Source: Sphingomonas sp. PR090111-T3T-6A (lineage in GTDB: Bacteria > Pseudomonadota > Alphaproteobacteria > Sphingomonadales > Sphingomonadaceae). From it: DNA of 64,000 bases. The stretch covers positions 248,001 through 312,000 of the forward strand of contig NZ_AORL01000022.1 of NCBI RefSeq assembly GCF_000383095.1, in the 5' to 3' direction. Below the pieces are notes generated by a model. The model saw nothing but the letters and a program-made list of their open reading frames with translations, searched no databases and was not told the DNA's origin. Position 1 is the stretch's first letter; the number at the start of each line of letters is the position of its first letter. Below are positions 55,948 to 64,000 of the stretch, piece by piece. Position numbers and translations under genes: made by a program.

Positions 55948-55976
55948 TTGCCGACCCCAAAAGCCGGTGCTAGTGG
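55948..55976 (+). promoter_or_regulatory. Candidate tRNA-Gly promoter
   Basis: TTGCCG (55948-55953) and TAGTGG (55971-55976) are separated by 17 bp, with the tRNA starting 43 bp after the -10 end. The -35 overlaps a short GGGGT/ACCCC inverted repeat. Both hexamers are only moderate matches. Confidence 0.4.
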
Positions 55977-56018
55977 CCCCCTCCACCGGCGGGGCACACC
56001 CCACACGGTAACGCCAGA

Positions 56019-56093
56019 GCGGGCGTAGCTCAGGGGTAGAGCACAACCTTGCCAAGGTTGGGGTCGAGGGTTCGAATCCCTTCGCCCGCTCCA
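56019..56093 (+). tRNA. tRNA-Gly (anticodon GCC)
   Basis: The acceptor stem GCGGGCG pairs with CGCCCGC, with discriminator T and an encoded CCA at 56091-56093. The D arm is TAGCTCAGGGGTAGAGCA, and the anticodon arm CAACCTTGCCAAGGTTG carries GCC at 56051-56053. The T arm GAGGGTTCGAATCCCTTC holds the TTCGAATC loop. All stems close without mismatch. It lies between cnoX and a peptidase gene; no other RNA gene was found in the window. Confidence 0.97.
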
Positions 56094-56239
56094 GTTTTCC
56101 AAGACATTTCGGTTGAATGAAAAATCCCCCCGCGGGGTTCCCGATATCGTCTCGCCGCCCTTGCGGCCCTTCCCATCGCATGATTTAAAGCCTGCCCTTC
56201 CCGGCACTTCCGGTGCTGTCTTCAAGGGGCTTCCTTTCC

Positions 56240-57754
56240 ATGCGAATCATCTCGCTCGCCTCGTGCGTTTCCCTCCTCATGGCGCTGGGTGCGCCGGCTC
56301 TTGCCGCTGACAAGGCGCCCAAGACCGATGCGAAGGAGGCCTCGAAGGACGCGGCGAAGCCCGATTCCGATCTCGAGCCCTTCCCCGCCGCCAAGTCGAT
56401 CAAGCAGTCGGCGGTGATCGGCGGCAAGCGCCTCGATTACACCGCCACGGTCGGCTCGATTCCGGTCAAGGACGAGAAGGGCAAGACGATCGGCGAGGTG
56501 GTCTACACCGCCTACACCGTGCCCGGCCGCAGCGCCTCGCGCCCCGTCACCTTCGCCTTCAACGGCGGCCCCGGCGCGGCATCGGTCTATCTGAACCTCG
56601 GCGCGATCGGGCCGAAGCGCGTGCAGTTCGGCGCGCAGGGCGATGCGCCGTCCGACCCGGCCATCCTGCATGACAATCCGGCGAGCTGGCTCGACTTCAC
56701 CGATCTCGTCTTCATCGATCCGATCGGCACCGGCTTCTCGCGCACCCGCACCGACGACGAGGCGACCAAGAAGGCCTTCTATAATGCCGAGGCCGACATC
56801 CATTATCTGAGCCGCGTCGTGTACGACTGGCTGCTCACCAACGACCGCATGACGAGCCGGAAGTATCTCGTCGGCGAATCCTATGGCGGCTACCGCGTGC
56901 CGCGCCTGGCCTATTATCTCCAGACGCAGCTCGGCGTCGGCATCTCGGGTATGACGATGGTGTCGCCCTATCTCGACCCGCCCGCGATCGGCGAGGACGA
57001 CGCGCTTTCGCCGCTGCCGTGGATGATCAACCTGCCGGCGATGGCGGCGGGCAATTTTGAGCGCCAGGGCAAGCCGCTCAACGACGAGACGATGGGCCCG
57101 GTCGAACTCTATGACCGCACCCAGTTTGTGCAGGACTTCCTCGCCGGCCCCGAGGACAAGACGGCGACCGATCGCCTCTCGGCCAAGGTGGCGGAGCTGA
57201 CCGGCCTCGACCCGACGCTGGTGCGCCGCATGAACGGCCGCGTCGACATCGCGACCTATCTGCGCGAGATTCGCCGCAGCGAAGGCAAGATCGGCTCGGT
57301 CTACGATTCGAACTTCACCGCTTACGATCCCTTCCCGGCCAGCGCCGACGCCAAGTACAACGACCCGCTGCTCACCACGCTGATCGCGCCGACCACCTCG
57401 GCGATGGTCGACTTCGTGACCAACCAGGTCGGCTGGAAGGTGACCGCGCGCTACAACGCACTGTCCTTCGAGGTGAACAACAAGTGGGATCGCGACAACA
57501 GCGACAACCCCGTCACCGACCTGCGCAAGGCGATCGCGATCGATCCGAAGATGGCGGTGACGATCGTCCATGGCTGGGACGACCTCTCCTGCCCGTATTA
57601 CGGCTCGCGCCTCATCATGGCGCAGCTCCCCACCTATGGCGTGCCGAACCGGGTGAAGCTGCACATGTATCCGGGCGGGCACATGTTCTACGCGCGGCCG
57701 GACAGCGGCGCCGCGCTTCGCCACGACATCATGGCCGCCTACGGAGCGCTGTAA
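56240..57754 (+). CDS. Secreted serine carboxypeptidase (peptidase S10)
   Basis: This 504 aa exported exopeptidase of family S10 removes C-terminal residues. The signal peptide runs through ASCVSLLMALGAPALA. An acidic/lysine-rich spacer precedes the catalytic domain. FAFNGGPGAASVYLNLGAIG is the S10 oxyanion block. The triad is Ser in GESYGGYR (about 214), Asp in GWDDLSC (about 448) and His in GGHMFY (about 481). It is followed by an M28 peptidase after 1 bp, so the two form an extracellular peptide-degrading pair. Confidence 0.93.
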   Translation: MRIISLASCVSLLMALGAPALAADKAPKTDAKEASKDAAKPDSDLEPFPAAKSIKQSAVIGGKRLDYTATVGSIPVKDEKGKTIGEVVYTAYTVPGRSASRPVTFAFNGGPGAASVYLNLGAIGPKRVQFGAQGDAPSDPAILHDNPASWLDFTDLVFIDPIGTGFSRTRTDDEATKKAFYNAEADIHYLSRVVYDWLLTNDRMTSRKYLVGESYGGYRVPRLAYYLQTQLGVGISGMTMVSPYLDPPAIGEDDALSPLPWMINLPAMAAGNFERQGKPLNDETMGPVELYDRTQFVQDFLAGPEDKTATDRLSAKVAELTGLDPTLVRRMNGRVDIATYLREIRRSEGKIGSVYDSNFTAYDPFPASADAKYNDPLLTTLIAPTTSAMVDFVTNQVGWKVTARYNALSFEVNNKWDRDNSDNPVTDLRKAIAIDPKMAVTIVHGWDDLSCPYYGSRLIMAQLPTYGVPNRVKLHMYPGGHMFYARPDSGAALRHDIMAAYGAL

Positions 57755-57755
57755 G

Positions 57756-59408
57756 ATGAAGACGCCCGCCGCCCTGCTGCTCGCAACGCCGCTGCTCTGG
57801 GCGGCGGCGCCTGCGCCCGTCATCACTCCGGCCGAGTTGTCGGCCACGGTGAAGGTGATCGCCTCGGATGCCTATCAGGGCCGCGCGCCCGGCACCGCGG
57901 GCGAGACCAAGACGATCGACTATCTGGTCGGTCGTTTCCGCGCGTTGGGGTTGCAGCCGGGCGGTCCGGGCGGCCAGTGGACACAGGTCGTGCCGATGAT
58001 CCACAACATCGCCGGCACGCCCGCTACACTGAAGGTCGAGGTAGGCAGTGCATCGCTGCCCATCGCGACGGGCAGCGACATCGCCCCCGCCACCACCCGC
58101 GCGACGGATCGCGTCACCATCCAGAATGCGCCGATGGTGTTCGTCGGTTACGGCGTCTCGGCCCCGGAGCGCGGCTGGGACGACTTCAAGGGCGTCGACC
58201 TGCATGGCAAGATCGCCGTCTTCCTCGTCAATGACCCCGATTATGAGGCGCAGCCCGGCGAGCCGGTGGCCGGCAAGTTCGGCGGCCAGGCGATGACCTA
58301 TTATGGCCGCTGGACCTACAAATATGAGGAAGCGGCGCGGCAGGGCGCGATCGGCGCGCTGATCGTCCATGAGGACGGGCCGGCCGGCTATGGTTGGAAC
58401 GTCGCGGGCAACACGGTGGGCGGCACCTATGCGCTGCCGCCCGCGGCCGGCGCGCCGGCACCGGTGGCGTTGCAGGCGTGGATCAGCCATGATTTCGCGA
58501 CCCGGCTGTTCGCCAAGGCGGGGCTCGATCTCGCCCAGCTCAAGGTGAAGGCGCGCTCGGCGGACTTCCGCCCAGTGCCGCTCGATGGTGCGCATTTCTC
58601 GATCGACATGCCGGTCCAGTCGACCCGGATCGAGAGCCACAACGTCCTCGCCAAAATTCCGGGCAAGACCCACCCCGGCGAGACGGTCCTCTACGGCGCG
58701 CACTGGGATGCCTATGGCGTCGGCGCCCCCGACGCGCAGGGCCGGACCATCCGCCCCGGCGCCAATGACGACGGCTTGGGCGTCGCCGGCGTGCTGGCGC
58801 TGGCGAAGGCGTTCAAGGCCGGGCCGCAGCCCGACCGCTCCATCGTCTTCGGCCTGTGGACGGCCGAGGAGCGGGGCCTGCTCGGTTCCGAATATTATGC
58901 GCAGAATCCGGTCTATCCGATCGCCAGGACGGTCGGTGCGCTGACCATCGACATCCTCCAGACCGCCGGCCCCGCGCGCGACGTGGTGCTGATCGGCGCG
59001 GGGCAGGACAGCCTCGAGAAGGATCTCGCCGAAGCCGCCGCCAAGCAGGGCCGCACCGTCACTCCCGACGCCAAGCCCGAGCGCGGCCTCTTCTATCGCG
59101 CCGACCATTTCTCGCTCGCCAAGCGCGGCGTGCCGACTCTGCTCCTGATGGGCGCGGGCGGTGGCGCCGATCTCGTCACCGGTGGCCGTGAGGCTGGGGA
59201 CAAGTGGGTGAGCGACTACACCGCGCACTGCTATCACCAGACCTGCGACACCTGGAGCGCGGACTGGGATCTGCGCGGCGCGGCACAGGATGTCGGGCTG
59301 TTCTACACCATCGGACGCCGCCTCGCGGACTCGCGCGAATGGCCTGTGTGGAACAAGGGGTCGGAGTTCGCCGCGACCCGTGAGAAAACGGCGTCGGAAC
59401 GCCAATAG
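57756..59408 (+). CDS. Secreted M28-family metallopeptidase
   Basis: This 550 aa zinc aminopeptidase-like enzyme of family M28 is exported by a short signal peptide (MKTPAALLLATPLLWAAA). A PA-type insert lies in the first half. The zinc ligands are in GAHWDAYG (His), PGANDDGLGVAG (Asp), LWTAEERGLLGSE (catalytic Glu and ligand Glu) and a downstream Asp in GALTIDIL, with a C-terminal His in AHCYHQTCD. It starts one base after the S10 gene stop. A likely role is nutrient scavenging. Confidence 0.92.
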   Translation: MKTPAALLLATPLLWAAAPAPVITPAELSATVKVIASDAYQGRAPGTAGETKTIDYLVGRFRALGLQPGGPGGQWTQVVPMIHNIAGTPATLKVEVGSASLPIATGSDIAPATTRATDRVTIQNAPMVFVGYGVSAPERGWDDFKGVDLHGKIAVFLVNDPDYEAQPGEPVAGKFGGQAMTYYGRWTYKYEEAARQGAIGALIVHEDGPAGYGWNVAGNTVGGTYALPPAAGAPAPVALQAWISHDFATRLFAKAGLDLAQLKVKARSADFRPVPLDGAHFSIDMPVQSTRIESHNVLAKIPGKTHPGETVLYGAHWDAYGVGAPDAQGRTIRPGANDDGLGVAGVLALAKAFKAGPQPDRSIVFGLWTAEERGLLGSEYYAQNPVYPIARTVGALTIDILQTAGPARDVVLIGAGQDSLEKDLAEAAAKQGRTVTPDAKPERGLFYRADHFSLAKRGVPTLLLMGAGGGADLVTGGREAGDKWVSDYTAHCYHQTCDTWSADWDLRGAAQDVGLFYTIGRRLADSREWPVWNKGSEFAATREKTASERQ

Positions 59409-59421
59409 GAGCGCAGGGGAG

Positions 59422-59460
59422 GCTGGAAAAGACAACGCTGCCATCTAGCCTTTCCAGCCC
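59422..59460 (+). repeat. Inverted repeat between the peptidase gene and zwf
   Basis: Perfect 9 bp arms, GGCTGGAAA and TTTCCAGCC, enclose 21 bases. It lies 13 bp after the M28 stop and 56 bp before zwf. It may be a weak terminator or an operator for the zwf operon. No U tract follows. Confidence 0.5.
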
Positions 59461-59516
59461 CGTTGAGCCAAAGAAGCCCAGAGGCTCGCCAGAGCCCGCC
59501 AGCGAGAGATGCCTGC

Positions 59517-61010
59517 ATGACCGATAGTTTCGCACGGACGCCCTCCACCGCCACCCTGCCCGCCAGCCGGCTGCTGCTGTTCGGCGCCACGGGGGATCTG
59601 TCGCAGCGGATGCTACTTCCCTCGCTCTTCTCGCTCCACGCCGAGGGGCTGATCGCGGCGGATGTGAAGATCATCGGCACCGCCCGGTCCGAACTCGACA
59701 ATGAGGGCTTCCGCAAGGTCGCGGCCGAGGCGCTGGAGAAGTTCCTCTCCGCCGAGGCGCGCAAGCCGGATGCCGTGCCGTCCTTCCTCGAGCGCCTGCA
59801 TTATGTGCCGCTCGACGCGTCGAAGCCCGAGAGCTTCACGGCGCTCAAGGAGGTGATGGGCAGCGATTACAACCAGCACACCGCGATCTATCTCTCGACC
59901 GCGCCGTCGCTGTTCGGGTCGACCATCGCGGGCCTCAAGCTCGCCGGGCTCGATGGGCCGAACGTGCGCGTCGGTCTGGAGAAGCCGCTCGGCCACGACC
60001 TCGCCTCTTCCGCCGTCATCAACGATGCGGTGGCCGATGCCTATAGCGAGGGGCAGACCTTCCGGATCGACCATTATCTCGGCAAGGAAACCGTCCAGAA
60101 CCTGCTGGCGCTGCGCTTCGGCAACCGCATGTTCGAGCCGCTGTGGAACGCCGAGAATATCGAGCATGTCCAGATCACCGTCTCCGAGACGGTCGGGCTC
60201 GAAGGCCGCGTCTCCTATTATGACGGCGTCGGGGCTCTGCGCGACATGGTGCAGAACCATATGCTCCAGCTGCTCGCGCTGGTCGCGATGGAGCCGCCGG
60301 CCCGCTTCGGCCCGCGCTCGGTGCGCGACGAGAAGGTGAAGGTGCTGCGCTCGCTCCGCCGGATCGACCGCGCGACCGTCGCGACGCACACCGTCACCGG
60401 CCAGTACACCGAGGGCGCCGTCGGCGGGAAATCGGTGCCGGGCTATATCGACGAGCTGGGCAAGCCGTCCAACACCGAGACCTTCGTGGCGGTGAAGGCG
60501 CATGTCGACAATTGGCGCTGGCACGGCGTGCCCTTCTACCTGCGCACCGGCAAGCGCCTGCCCAACCGGCATTCGGAGATCGTGATCCAGTTCCGCGAGG
60601 TGCCGCACTCGATCTTCGCCGGTCGCGGCGCGGTGCTGCAATCCAACAAGCTGCTGATCCGCCTCCAGCCGGAAGAGAGCATCCGCCTGATGGTGATGGC
60701 GAAGGAGCCGGGCCTCGATCGCGACGGCATTCGTTTGCGCGAAGTGCCGCTCGATCTGTCGCTGACCACGGCCTTCGCCGGCTTCCGCCGCCGCATCGCG
60801 TACGAGCGGCTGCTGCTGGACCTGATCGAAGGCGACCCCACCCTCTTCGTCCGTCGCGACGAGGTGGAGGCGCAATGGAAATGGATCGACGCGATCCGCG
60901 ACGGCTGGGATGCCGCCAATGTCACACCGCGCCCTTATGGTGCGGGGACGTGGGGCCCCTCGGCGGCGATCGCGCTGACGGAGAGAGATGGAGTGCACTG
61001 GCATGATTGA
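59517..61010 (+). CDS. zwf: Glucose-6-phosphate 1-dehydrogenase
   Basis: Zwf oxidises glucose-6-phosphate to 6-phosphogluconolactone, feeding the Entner-Doudoroff pathway. The 497 aa protein has the dinucleotide loop LLFGATGDLSQRMLLPSLFS. The active site is FRIDHYLGKETVQNLLALRF (RIDH about 183-186), and GLEKPLGHDLASS precedes it. The start ATG is at 59517. It overlaps pgl by 8 bp and leads a three-gene operon with pgl and edd. Confidence 0.97.
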   Translation: MTDSFARTPSTATLPASRLLLFGATGDLSQRMLLPSLFSLHAEGLIAADVKIIGTARSELDNEGFRKVAAEALEKFLSAEARKPDAVPSFLERLHYVPLDASKPESFTALKEVMGSDYNQHTAIYLSTAPSLFGSTIAGLKLAGLDGPNVRVGLEKPLGHDLASSAVINDAVADAYSEGQTFRIDHYLGKETVQNLLALRFGNRMFEPLWNAENIEHVQITVSETVGLEGRVSYYDGVGALRDMVQNHMLQLLALVAMEPPARFGPRSVRDEKVKVLRSLRRIDRATVATHTVTGQYTEGAVGGKSVPGYIDELGKPSNTETFVAVKAHVDNWRWHGVPFYLRTGKRLPNRHSEIVIQFREVPHSIFAGRGAVLQSNKLLIRLQPEESIRLMVMAKEPGLDRDGIRLREVPLDLSLTTAFAGFRRRIAYERLLLDLIEGDPTLFVRRDEVEAQWKWIDAIRDGWDAANVTPRPYGAGTWGPSAAIALTERDGVHWHD

Positions 61011-61701
61011 GGCCGAATGGTGGGAATATGACACGTCCGACGAGATGGCCGACGCCGTCGCGGGCGATGTCGGCTTCATCATCGAGAGCGCGCTGGACGC
61101 CCGCAATGACTGCCTGCTGGCGCTGCCGGGCGGCAAGTCGCCGATCCCGATCTTCGACCGTCTGAAGGACGCCAGGATCAACTGGAAGCGCGTCACCATC
61201 GTGCCGGGCGACGATCGCCTCGTGCCGGTGGACGATCCGCTCTCCAACGTGGCGTTGCTGGCCAAGCATTTCATGCCGCTCGGCGCGCGCGTGGTGCCGA
61301 CGGTCAGCGCCAATCTCGGCTATCGTCAGGCCGGCGATGCCGCCGAGGCGCGGCTCAAGGATCTGAAGTGGCCGCCGGATCTCGTCTGGCTCGGCATGGG
61401 GACCGACGGGCACACCGCCTCGATCTTCCCCGGCCCGGACTATGACGAGGCGCTGTCGAGTCCGCGCCGCGCAATCGGCACCATGCCCGATCCGCTGCCG
61501 CCCGAAGCCCCGGTGGCGCGCGTGACGCTCACCAAGGCGGCGATCCTGTCGGCGCGCACGATCCTGCTCACCATCTCGGGCGACAAGAAGCGCGCGGTGC
61601 TGGAAGAGGCAATCGAGCAGGGCGCCAAGTCCGCCTACCCCATCGGCCGCGTGCTGGCCGACGCGGAGCAGGCGATCGACATCCACTGGAGTCAGGCATG
61701 A
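61003..61701 (+). CDS. pgl: 6-phosphogluconolactonase
   Basis: Pgl (DevB type) hydrolyses the lactone made by Zwf. From ATG 61003 the protein is 232 aa. The family block [18 protein letters not shown] is near the start. [19 protein letters not shown] and [16 protein letters not shown] hold active-site residues. ATG 60988 has a better-placed GGAGAG and would add five residues; the two starts cannot be separated here. The stop overlaps edd by 4 bp. Confidence 0.93.
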   Translation: MIEAEWWEYDTSDEMADAVAGDVGFIIESALDARNDCLLALPGGKSPIPIFDRLKDARINWKRVTIVPGDDRLVPVDDPLSNVALLAKHFMPLGARVVPTVSANLGYRQAGDAAEARLKDLKWPPDLVWLGMGTDGHTASIFPGPDYDEALSSPRRAIGTMPDPLPPEAPVARVTLTKAAILSARTILLTISGDKKRAVLEEAIEQGAKSAYPIGRVLADAEQAIDIHWSQA

Positions 61702-63524
61702 GTCTCCACCCCGCTGTCGCCGCCGTCACCGCCCGCATCGTCGAGCGATCGGCGCCGACGCGGAGGCGCTATCTCGATCTGATCGAGGCCCAGCGCGAGC
61801 AGGGCGTCGACCGGTCGCGCATGGGGTGCGGAAACCTTGCCCACGGCTTCGCGGCCGCGGGTGAGGACAAGGCGACGATCCGCGCTGGCGGCGCCATGAA
61901 CATCGGCATCGTCACCGCCTACAACGACATGCTCTCGGCGCATCAGCCCTATTATCGCTACCCCGAGCAGATGAAGCTTTGGGCGCGCGAGGTGGGCGCG
62001 ACCGCGCAGGTCGCGGGCGGGACGCCGGCGATGTGCGACGGCGTGACGCAGGGTCTCGCCGGCATGGATCTCTCGCTGTTCAGCCGCGACGTCATCGCGC
62101 TGTCGGCGGCGGTCGGCCTGTCGCACGGCATGTTCGAAGGCACCGCGATGCTCGGCATCTGCGACAAGATCGTGCCGGGCCTGTTGATCGGCGCACTGCG
62201 CTTCGGCCATCTGCCGGCGGTGCTGATCCCGGCGGGGCCGATGCCCTCGGGCCTCGCCAACAAGGAGAAGCAGCGCGTCCGCCAGCTCTATGCCGAAGGC
62301 AAGTGCGGCCGCGAGGAACTGCTGGAGGCGGAGGCCGCTTCCTATCATGGGGCTGGCACCTGCACCTTCTACGGCACTGCCAACTCCAACCAGATGATGA
62401 TGGAGATGATGGGGCTGCATGTCCCCAACTCGGCCTTCATCAATCCGGGCACCAAGCTGCGTCAGGCGTTGACCCGCGCCGCCGTGCACCGCCTCGCCGA
62501 GATCGGCTGGGGCGGCGACGATTACCGCCCGATCGGCAAGGTGGTCGACGAGAAGGCGATCGTGAACGCGGCCATTGGCCTGCTCGCGACCGGCGGCTCG
62601 ACCAACCATGCCATCCACCTCCCCGCCATCGCGCGGGCGGCGGGCATCATCATCGACTGGGAGGATTTCGACCGCCTCTCGTCCGTGGTGCCGCTGGTGG
62701 CGCGCGTCTATCCCAACGGCGCGGGCGACGTGAACCATTTCGAGGCGGCGGGCGGCCTCGCCTACGTCATCTCCTCGCTCTTGGAGCATGGCCTGCTCCA
62801 TGGCGACATCCTGACGATCGCGAAGGAGGGCTTCGCCGCCTACACCACCGCGCCGCGCTTCAAAGACGAGGAGCTGGTGTGGGAGCCGGCCCCGGAGAAG
62901 CCGCTCGACGAGGCGATGCTACGCTCGGCGGGGCATCCGTTCCAGCCGGACGGCGGCATGCGTCTGGTCAAGGGCAATATCGGTCGCGCGATCTTCAAGA
63001 CCAGTGCCGTCGATCCCTCGCGCTGGACAATCGAGGCACCGGCGCGCGTCTTCGCCGACCAGAACGAGGTGCTCGCCGCGTTCAAGGCGGGCGAGCTGGA
63101 TCGCGACGTGGTGGTGGTCGTCCGCTTCCAGGGCCCGCGCGCCACGGGCATGCCGGAGCTCCACAAGCTCACCCCGCCGCTCGGCGTGTTGCAGGACAAG
63201 GGCTTCCGCGTCGCCCTCGTCACCGACGGGCGGATGTCGGGCGCGTCGGGCAAGGTGCCGGCGGCGATCCACGTCTCGCCCGAGGCGCTGGGCGGCGGCC
63301 CGCTCGCGCGCGTGCAGGACGGCGACATGATCCGTCTCTCGGCCGAGGAAGGCTCGCTCGAGGTGCTCGTCGATCAGGATGAGTGGGAGGGCCGCGATCC
63401 CGCGCCGCTCCCCCCGCCCCCGCTCGGCACCGGCCGCGAGCTGTTCGCCTTCATGCGCCACACGGCGGACGAGGCGGAGAAGGGCGGCTCGGCGATGCTG
63501 GCGGCGATGGACGCCATCGTCTGA
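61698..63524 (+). CDS. edd: Phosphogluconate dehydratase
   Basis: Edd dehydrates 6-phosphogluconate to KDPG in the Entner-Doudoroff pathway. The 608 aa protein is a Fe-S IlvD/Edd family enzyme. Cluster cysteines lie in [22 protein letters not shown] and [15 protein letters not shown]. The substrate Lys/Ser segments include [20 protein letters not shown]. It starts on the pgl stop (ATGA). Glk and Eda are not in the window. A strong terminator follows. Confidence 0.97.
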   Translation: MSLHPAVAAVTARIVERSAPTRRRYLDLIEAQREQGVDRSRMGCGNLAHGFAAAGEDKATIRAGGAMNIGIVTAYNDMLSAHQPYYRYPEQMKLWAREVGATAQVAGGTPAMCDGVTQGLAGMDLSLFSRDVIALSAAVGLSHGMFEGTAMLGICDKIVPGLLIGALRFGHLPAVLIPAGPMPSGLANKEKQRVRQLYAEGKCGREELLEAEAASYHGAGTCTFYGTANSNQMMMEMMGLHVPNSAFINPGTKLRQALTRAAVHRLAEIGWGGDDYRPIGKVVDEKAIVNAAIGLLATGGSTNHAIHLPAIARAAGIIIDWEDFDRLSSVVPLVARVYPNGAGDVNHFEAAGGLAYVISSLLEHGLLHGDILTIAKEGFAAYTTAPRFKDEELVWEPAPEKPLDEAMLRSAGHPFQPDGGMRLVKGNIGRAIFKTSAVDPSRWTIEAPARVFADQNEVLAAFKAGELDRDVVVVVRFQGPRATGMPELHKLTPPLGVLQDKGFRVALVTDGRMSGASGKVPAAIHVSPEALGGGPLARVQDGDMIRLSAEEGSLEVLVDQDEWEGRDPAPLPPPPLGTGRELFAFMRHTADEAEKGGSAMLAAMDAIV

Positions 63525-63549
63525 GCCATAGCCGCACGTCTCAAGGATC

Positions 63550-63582
63550 GGGCCATCGGAGGCGACTCCGGTGGCCCTTTTT
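63550..63582 (+). terminator. Intrinsic terminator of the zwf-pgl-edd operon
   Basis: A 12 bp stem (GGGCCATCGGAG with CTCCGGTGGCCC, one G-U pair) with a GCGA tetraloop is followed by five T. It sits 25 bp after the edd stop. It is the clearest rho-independent terminator in the window. Confidence 0.88.
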
Positions 63583-63699
63583 CTGGGATGCGTCGTGCGT
63601 TGCCGGGAAAATAGGTCTAAACTTCGCGGCGGCCCCTGTGGCATGGGGCGTTAACCCCAAACAACCGCCCGCCGGCGAGACGACAGGACACACGCGACG

Positions 63700-64000
63700 A
63701 TGAGTAAGGCTTACAAGATTCTGACGGCGGGCCAGTGGGCGGGCTGGCAGGATCGGGGCGTGTTCACCGGCGCGCCGATCGACATCGAGGATGGCTATAT
63801 CCATCTCTCCGCCGCCGATCAGGTCGCCGAGACGGCGGCCAAGCATTTCGCTGGCCTCTCCGATCTGGTGCTGGCCGAGGTCGATCTCGATGCGCTGGGC
63901 GATACGGTGAAGTGGGAGCCGTCGCGCGGCGGCCAGCTCTTTCCGCACGTTTATGGCGTGATCCCGCTCGACGCCGTCACCGACGCGCGCGCCATCCCCG
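63700..64000 (+). CDS. DUF952 domain protein, 3' end outside window
   Basis: The ATG at 63700 begins MSKAYKILTAGQWAGWQDRG, continuing with YIHLSAADQVAETAAKHF and GQLFPHVYGVIPLDAV, the classical DUF952 pattern. About 100 residues are present before the window ends, close to the full family length of about 110-120. DUF952 has no settled function. In alphaproteobacteria the gene is often followed by pyrD; here pyrD is about 60 kb away. Confidence 0.85.
   Translation, partial: MSKAYKILTAGQWAGWQDRGVFTGAPIDIEDGYIHLSAADQVAETAAKHFAGLSDLVLAEVDLDALGDTVKWEPSRGGQLFPHVYGVIPLDAVTDARAIP

Noticed and set aside
57729-59444. 571 aa minus-strand frame opposite the M28 peptidase
   Set aside because: Composition and full overlap with a gene carrying all zinc ligands mark it as a shadow.

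Overview
The window is a 64 kb piece of a high-GC alphaproteobacterial chromosome. It most resembles the Sphingomonadaceae (Sphingomonas and relatives). This rests on gene content and order: a regulator-sufBCDS-sufT-sufA operon, an argH-lptM-lysA string, a zwf-pgl-edd Entner-Doudoroff operon, a DUF6489 gene beside mnmE, and a replication-origin neighbourhood like that of Caulobacter and Rickettsia. I see no insertion sequence, prophage, CRISPR array or genomic island; almost all of it is core genome.

Left arm (1-30 kb). The minus strand carries a truncated acyl-CoA ligase, ggt and pyrD. The plus strand then carries the SUF iron-sulfur operon (3.87-9.87 kb), with a small lower-GC membrane ORF between sufB and sufC. 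Next come a HAD nucleotidase, dapD and a glutaminyl cyclase. After two minus-strand envelope genes come argH, lptM, lysA, galU, a short siroheme synthase, msrB and a class A penicillin-binding protein. From 20.7 kb most genes are on the minus strand: YgjP-like peptidase, YcgN-like protein, SCO, MmcB, a cell wall hydrolase, DUF1491, thioesterase, ptsN, hpf, dnaQ, coaE, aroE, maf and ppsR.

Origin (about 30.0-30.35 kb). Between ppsR and hemE lies a 319 bp gene-free segment with two exact DnaA boxes, an AT-rich edge, a perfect 11 bp inverted repeat and a striking cluster of GANTC sites (19 in about 280 bp, running into the start of hemE). The flanking order hemE / ppsR-maf-aroE-coaE-dnaQ is that of the Caulobacter origin, so I call it oriC.

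Right arm (30.3-64 kb). hemE, hemJ, rho, a TerC-family gene, a PLP homeostasis protein/TenI-like pair, a putative outer-membrane protein, then DUF3576, leuS, lptE and holA. From 41.3 to 52.7 kb the minus strand carries ftsK, lolA, xthA, ribA, an L,D-transpeptidase, mnmE, mnmG, rsmG, parA and parB. Three parS-like sites lie here, two inside coding sequence and one at a gene junction, 13-17 kb from oriC; origin, parS and ParAB thus form one segregation region. The end holds a UbiH-type monooxygenase, small quality-control genes (Trm112-like, LON-domain, CnoX), a tRNA-Gly(GCC), two secreted peptidases, zwf-pgl-edd with a strong terminator, and a truncated DUF952 gene.

Start codons were chosen from Shine-Dalgarno spacing, 4-base overlaps and family N-termini. 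Several genes start with GTG or TTG.
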